Assembly (NCBI GenBank): GCA_964575255.1
Contig: CAZNPZ010000008.1
Span: forward strand, 11,622-75,621
DNA length: 64,000 nt
Reading direction: 5' to 3'
Origin: JAEZHK01 sp964575255
GTDB lineage: Bacteria > Bacillota > Clostridia > Christensenellales > Aristaeellaceae
Shown here: one piece after another, positions 60,985 to 64,000 of the stretch
Position numbering within the stretch: position 1 is the stretch's first letter
How the letters are laid out: each line of letters begins with the position of its first letter
Notes under the pieces: model-generated
The model's input: only the letters and a program-made list of their open reading frames with translations
What the model was told of the DNA's origin: nothing
Databases searched by the model: none
Position numbers and translations under genes: made by a program

Positions 60985-61017
60985 CCCGCGCCGGTTTTCG
61001 CGCGCGGGCATTTTTTT
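60985..61017 (+). terminator. Terminator of the HD-GYP operon
   Basis: CCCGCGC (60985-60991) pairs with GCGCGGG (61002-61008) and is followed by seven T. Confidence 0.9.
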
Positions 61018-61049
61018 ACGCCGAAAGTCCGTATTGCGTCCTTCTTCGC

Positions 61050-61078
61050 TTGACAATCCTTCCATCCCGTGGCATAAT
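61050..61078 (+). promoter_or_regulatory. Promoter of tRNA-Arg
   Basis: TTGACA (61050-61055), 17-bp spacer and extended -10 TGGCATAAT (61070-61078), 68 bp before the tRNA. Confidence 0.82.
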
Positions 61079-61146
61079 ACCTCAGTCTGCTTCCTTCGCC
61101 GGGTGGAATAGCGCGTTCGCAACCGCCTGAGATGACAACCGCATAT

Positions 61147-61223
61147 GTTCCCGTAGCTCAGCAGGATAGAGCGGTCGCCTCCTAAGCGACAGGCCGTGGG
61201 TTCGAATCCCGCCGGGAACGCCA
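61147..61223 (+). tRNA. tRNA-Arg (anticodon CCT)
   Basis: A complete cloverleaf: acceptor GTTCCCG with CGGGAAC, D arm GCTC/GAGC, anticodon stem GTCGC/GCGAC with loop CTCCTAA (anticodon CCT, reading AGG) and T arm GTGGG-TTCGAAT-CCCGC. The discriminator is G and CCA is encoded. A hairpin with a T-run follows at 61229-61263. Confidence 0.97.
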
Positions 61224-61228
61224 AATCA

Positions 61229-61263
61229 GAAACCATCTATTGATATTCTCAGTAGGTGGTTTT
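61229..61263 (+). terminator. Terminator after tRNA-Arg
   Basis: AACCATCTA pairs with TAGGTGGTT (one wobble) and is followed by TTTTT. Confidence 0.75.
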
Positions 61264-61265
61264 TC

Positions 61266-61640
61266 TTATGCCGGAAACCCAATGAATCCAGGCTTTTCGG
61301 GCATCGGCGGCTTGGATTTAATCAATCCTTGGCAGCGCTCCAAAGGCGTTACTGCAGCCGTCGGGATTCGAACCGGTACTGTCAAGAATCTTTCGCAAAT
61401 TGGTTGGCCGTCTGGTAGGCTGTAGTTAGCCAGCGACAGGATTCGACCCTGAAACACCCGCATCACCCAGGTGTTTCATGCTCATGTAGCGCTTCGGGGC
61501 AAAACGCAGTTTCTGGTAGCTCGTCAGATAAGGCGGGAAGCTGGGTTCTGCATGCCCGCCCTGATTGCACGGTCGCATAACCCGGCCATCCAATCAAGGC
61601 AGGGGAACGGCCGCGATCGCGTCCCTGAGATTTTGCAATA
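61266..61640. other. Unassigned region with hairpins and tRNA T-arm-like segments
   Basis: No supported gene. It contains an ATGCCGGAAA/TTTCGGGCAT hairpin (61268-61304), GAAACACC/GGTGTTTC (61451-61477) and, on the minus strand, two T-arm-like strings: GGTTCGAATCCCGA (about 61361-61374) and GGGTCGAATCC (about 61439-61449). A CAGCC/GGCTG pair flanks the first. They may be decayed tRNA genes, perhaps from past integration beside tRNA-Arg, or an unknown structured RNA. Confidence 0.45.
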
Positions 61641-61648
61641 CCAGCAGC

Positions 61649-61677
61649 TTGCGATGCAATCACGAGTGTAGTATAAT
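61649..61677 (+). promoter_or_regulatory. Promoter of the MutS-like pair
   Basis: TTGCGA (61649-61654), 17-bp spacer, TATAAT (61672-61677). This gives a leader of about 110 nt before the first start codon. Confidence 0.7.
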
Positions 61678-61729
61678 GAATGCAAGGGAAAGAAGGTCTC
61701 CCGTGGCGAAAGCCTAAACTGCTGGCAAG

Positions 61730-61768
61730 CTGATGACTTCTGCATCCAATGCAGGGCATCAGTTTTTT
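61730..61768 (+). terminator. Leader terminator, possible attenuator
   Basis: CTGATG (61730-61735) pairs with CATCAG (61757-61762) around an inner CTGCAT-CCA-ATGCAG stem, followed by six T. It lies between the promoter and the start codon, so it would stop transcription before the gene unless relieved. The upstream leader holds a GGC-GAAA-GCC hairpin and sequence that could compete. Confidence 0.7.
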
Positions 61769-61795
61769 ATATCCTGCGGAACTGGGGAGGCAACT

Positions 61796-63346
61796 ATGTT
61801 TGTAAGCGTGTTGTATCCGGACGAAGCGGCCGCCGCCGTTTCGCTTGTAATGAAAGAACCGGCCTATTTTACCGATCTGAATCTCGATCAGATGGTCTCG
61901 CAGATTGTCAAAGGGCGCGAGCGTTACCGTCTGGAACCATACTTTTATACGACGCTTCAGGACCAAAGGGTGATATCCTACCGGCAAAATGTATTGCGGG
62001 ATCTTGAGAATGAAGCGATGCTGCAGGCCGTTCGAGAGTTCTCTGAGCGGATTGTCGAGATAACAGACTCATTGAAAGAAATTACAAAAGCGCTGTCCGC
62101 TTCCGACGGTTATATGAACAACCTCTTGACGCGCGGAAAGCATCTGAATCTCGTCCGGCGCTATCTCCAAAGCGTCGATGGATTTCGCGGCGTACTTTCC
62201 GCCAGTCCCCTTCGGTCGGAGGGGCTGCTGGCGATGCGGCAGTACCTGAATGTGTTGGGCAAGCGCGAGGACTACCGCCGCATGTCGGACAGGGTTGACC
62301 GTCTGTATCGGAACCTTGGGACGGTCGATTACTGCATGCTCATCAAGGATGGCACGATCCGCGTTCGAAAATATGAAGGGCAATCGAACGAAAGCGAGCA
62401 GCTTCTGGCCTTGTTCACCAAATTCAAACAGAAGGACTCAAACGATTACCGGCATAAGCTCTCCGAGACGCCGCAGGCGGAGCATGTGGAGGCAGCCGTT
62501 CTCGATATGCTCGCGAAATGGTATCCGGACTATTTTTCGGACCTGGTGGACTTCAGCAAAGCGTATCTTCGTTTTATGGATACGTCTGTAGAACGTTTCG
62601 CGAACGAAGTTCAATTCTATATCGGGTATCTGGACTACCGCTCAATTACTTCGCATAATGCGCTTCATTTCTGTTACCCTGCCGTCACGCGCGACCGGGA
62701 GCAGGTATATGCGACGGACATATTCGACCTGGTCTTGGCACGGAATATGTCGGGCAAGGGCGTTCCGGTCGTCAACGACTTCACGCTGAATGCGCCGGAG
62801 AGAATCCTGGTCATCACGGGCCCCAACCAGGGCGGAAAGACCACCTATGCACGGACGGTTGGACAGATTCACCATCTGGCCCAACTCGGCTTGAGCATCC
62901 CGTGTTCCAGCGCCAGGTTGTTGCTTTGCGATCAGATTTTCACCCATTTCGGACGCGAGGAGGACCTTGCTTCGGGAAACGGTCAATTGATGGCGGACCT
63001 GAAGCGACTGAAACCCATTCTGGACTGCGCGACGACCGCGAGCCTGATTGTGATCAATGAAATCTTCGCGTCAACCACGGCGGCGGACGCCTCTAAGCTG
63101 GCCATGCGCATGATGCGCCGGATTATCGAAATTGGCGCGCTTGCGGTATGCGTGACATTTTTGGATGAGCTTTCGTCCATCGGGCCCGAGACCGTCAGCA
63201 TGATGAGCACAGTCGATCCGGAAAATTCGTCTCAACGAACCTTCCGTATTGTCAGAAAGCCTGCGGATGGCCTGGCGTATGCGCTGCATATCGCGGGAAA
63301 GCATGATCTCACGTATGACCAACTCATGAGGAGGCTGAACGGATGA
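61796..63346 (+). CDS. MutS-like ATPase, first of a pair
   Basis: A 516-residue protein with a MutS-type C-terminal ATPase and a helical lever-like middle. The P-loop is GPNQGGKTT (342-350). The later VINEIFASTTAADASKLAMRMM holds the Walker B and D-loop counterparts, and EDLASGNGQLMADLKRL resembles the MutS signature helix. It lacks the N-terminal mismatch-recognition domain (no FxE motif) of MutS1. ATG 61796 follows GGGGAGG. It overlaps the next gene by four bases, and the two probably form a heteromer. Mismatch repair is not implied. Confidence 0.88.
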   Translation: MFVSVLYPDEAAAAVSLVMKEPAYFTDLNLDQMVSQIVKGRERYRLEPYFYTTLQDQRVISYRQNVLRDLENEAMLQAVREFSERIVEITDSLKEITKALSASDGYMNNLLTRGKHLNLVRRYLQSVDGFRGVLSASPLRSEGLLAMRQYLNVLGKREDYRRMSDRVDRLYRNLGTVDYCMLIKDGTIRVRKYEGQSNESEQLLALFTKFKQKDSNDYRHKLSETPQAEHVEAAVLDMLAKWYPDYFSDLVDFSKAYLRFMDTSVERFANEVQFYIGYLDYRSITSHNALHFCYPAVTRDREQVYATDIFDLVLARNMSGKGVPVVNDFTLNAPERILVITGPNQGGKTTYARTVGQIHHLAQLGLSIPCSSARLLLCDQIFTHFGREEDLASGNGQLMADLKRLKPILDCATTASLIVINEIFASTTAADASKLAMRMMRRIIEIGALAVCVTFLDELSSIGPETVSMMSTVDPENSSQRTFRIVRKPADGLAYALHIAGKHDLTYDQLMRRLNG

Positions 63347-64000
63347 AAGCGCGTTTGATGTATCGGGATCTGGATTTTGATCCAAAGCAAGCCGAACCGT
63401 TTGGCGCAAAGGACCTCATAGATGACCTGGGGCTTGAAGCCGTTCTAAAAGCGATGGCAGGAGATGACAAGGTGATCCTGGAAACCTCCAGGGTCGCGCT
63501 GTTATCAAGCCTTACCAGAGAAGAAGATATCAAATACCGCCAGGCAGTTCTGCGGGACGCGCTTGAAAAGCCGGAGACAGTCCGGAAGATGTATGGCCTC
63601 GTGCTTGAGACACTTGAAAAAAAACGTCAAGATCACTGGTGGTATCGGACAGGGTATCTTGCTTCCACGTTTTCCAGTGCAGTCGATCTATTGGACATGA
63701 TGACAAAGATGCTGGAGAAGCTTCGCATGACTGTGGAACGGGAAGGCCAGGGATTTGAGTCGGAGGGTTTCCGGACCCTTTTTCAGATTCTAAAGAAGGA
63801 ACTGAGCGACACCTGGCTCGACGAGGTGAACGAGCATCTGACGGAATTGAAACGGTATAACGGCATTCTGATTCGTGCCAAACTGGGCGACTACTGTCAA
63901 GGCGTTCAGTATGTTTTTTTGCGCAGGGAAAAGCGCCGTTTCAAGAGCAACTGGCTGCTGGCGCCATCATTCTCGATTGCGCCGCGAGACGATAACGGTG
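63343..64000 (+). CDS. MutS-like protein, second of the pair, 3' end outside window
   Basis: An open frame from ATG 63343 to the window edge (about 219 residues seen), overlapping the previous stop codon (ATGA) with a GAGGAGG site upstream. The start KARLMYRDLDFDPK, the DILGLE-like block DDLGLEAVLKAMAG and REEDIKYRQAVLRDALEKPE parallel the first protein's N-terminal lever region (YRQNVLRDLE). The ATPase domain would lie beyond the window. The assignment rests on this similarity and on the tandem arrangement. Confidence 0.78.
   Translation, partial: MKARLMYRDLDFDPKQAEPFGAKDLIDDLGLEAVLKAMAGDDKVILETSRVALLSSLTREEDIKYRQAVLRDALEKPETVRKMYGLVLETLEKKRQDHWWYRTGYLASTFSSAVDLLDMMTKMLEKLRMTVEREGQGFESEGFRTLFQILKKELSDTWLDEVNEHLTELKRYNGILIRAKLGDYCQGVQYVFLRREKRRFKSNWLLAPSFSIAPRDDNG

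Noticed and set aside
61463..61987. Minus-strand 174-codon frame
   Set aside because: It runs antisense through the promoter, leader and start of the MutS-like gene and has no recognisable domain.

Overview
The window is a piece of a GC-rich (about 60% by eye) draft chromosome. Three runs of exactly 100 N (7651-7750, 8057-8156, 30002-30101) look like scaffold-gap placeholders. The gene content suggests an anaerobic Gram-positive of the Bacillota, probably a clostridium: DegV, DUF1292, DUF1638 and DUF5317 proteins, HD-GYP, a YkuD L,D-transpeptidase with peptidoglycan-binding repeats, an ECF transporter S component, lysine 2,3-aminomutase, strong G-rich Shine-Dalgarno sites and sigma-A promoters. 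I cannot name the genus.

Layout. 1-5.0 kb: end of an iron-type alcohol dehydrogenase, a structured intergenic repeat, two aldo/keto reductases, deoC and a class III-like polyphosphate kinase 2. 5.2-34.7 kb: a membrane-anchored TPR protein followed 64 bp later by one enormous secreted repeat protein of more than 9,100 residues. Its parts in order are a signal peptide, a Ser/Gly/Asp-rich stretch, an acidic 15-residue tandem repeat, RTX-like motifs, some 16 kb of Gly/Ala/Val-rich beta repeats including about eight super-repeats of about 700 bp, a Tyr-rich insert, FHA-like repeats and a coiled coil. No sortase, SLH or autotransporter signal was seen. 35-45.7 kb: RNase Z, a truncated epoxyqueuosine-reductase-like gene, an L,D-transpeptidase, a DUF1638 protein, a MocR regulator divergent from an ECF S component, an SGNH hydrolase/alcohol dehydrogenase pair, an RsmF-like methyltransferase, a J-domain protein and a small membrane protein. 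45.8-57.9 kb: argS, a second copy of the structured repeat, a DUF47/Pit phosphate operon, an ATP-grasp/KamA pair, a DUF362 ferredoxin-like protein, a ferritin-like protein, DegV, a radical SAM protein and DUF1292. 58.1-64 kb: an HD-GYP operon containing an inverted-repeat cassette with a 27-codon ORF, tRNA-Arg(CCT), an unassigned structured region, and two translationally coupled MutS-like ATPases, the first behind a possible attenuator.

How genes may work together. The TPR protein and the giant protein are probably one surface or export unit. DUF47 and Pit form a phosphate uptake pair, and PPK2 lies elsewhere in the window. The MocR regulator probably controls the divergent ECF S component, perhaps for vitamin B6. 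The ATP-grasp enzyme and KamA overlap, suggesting a shared beta-lysine-related pathway. The most unusual items are the giant gene, the two-copy multi-hairpin intergenic repeat, the inverted-repeat cassette before the HD-GYP gene, the MocR protein with Arg in place of the PLP lysine, and the leader of the MutS-like pair.
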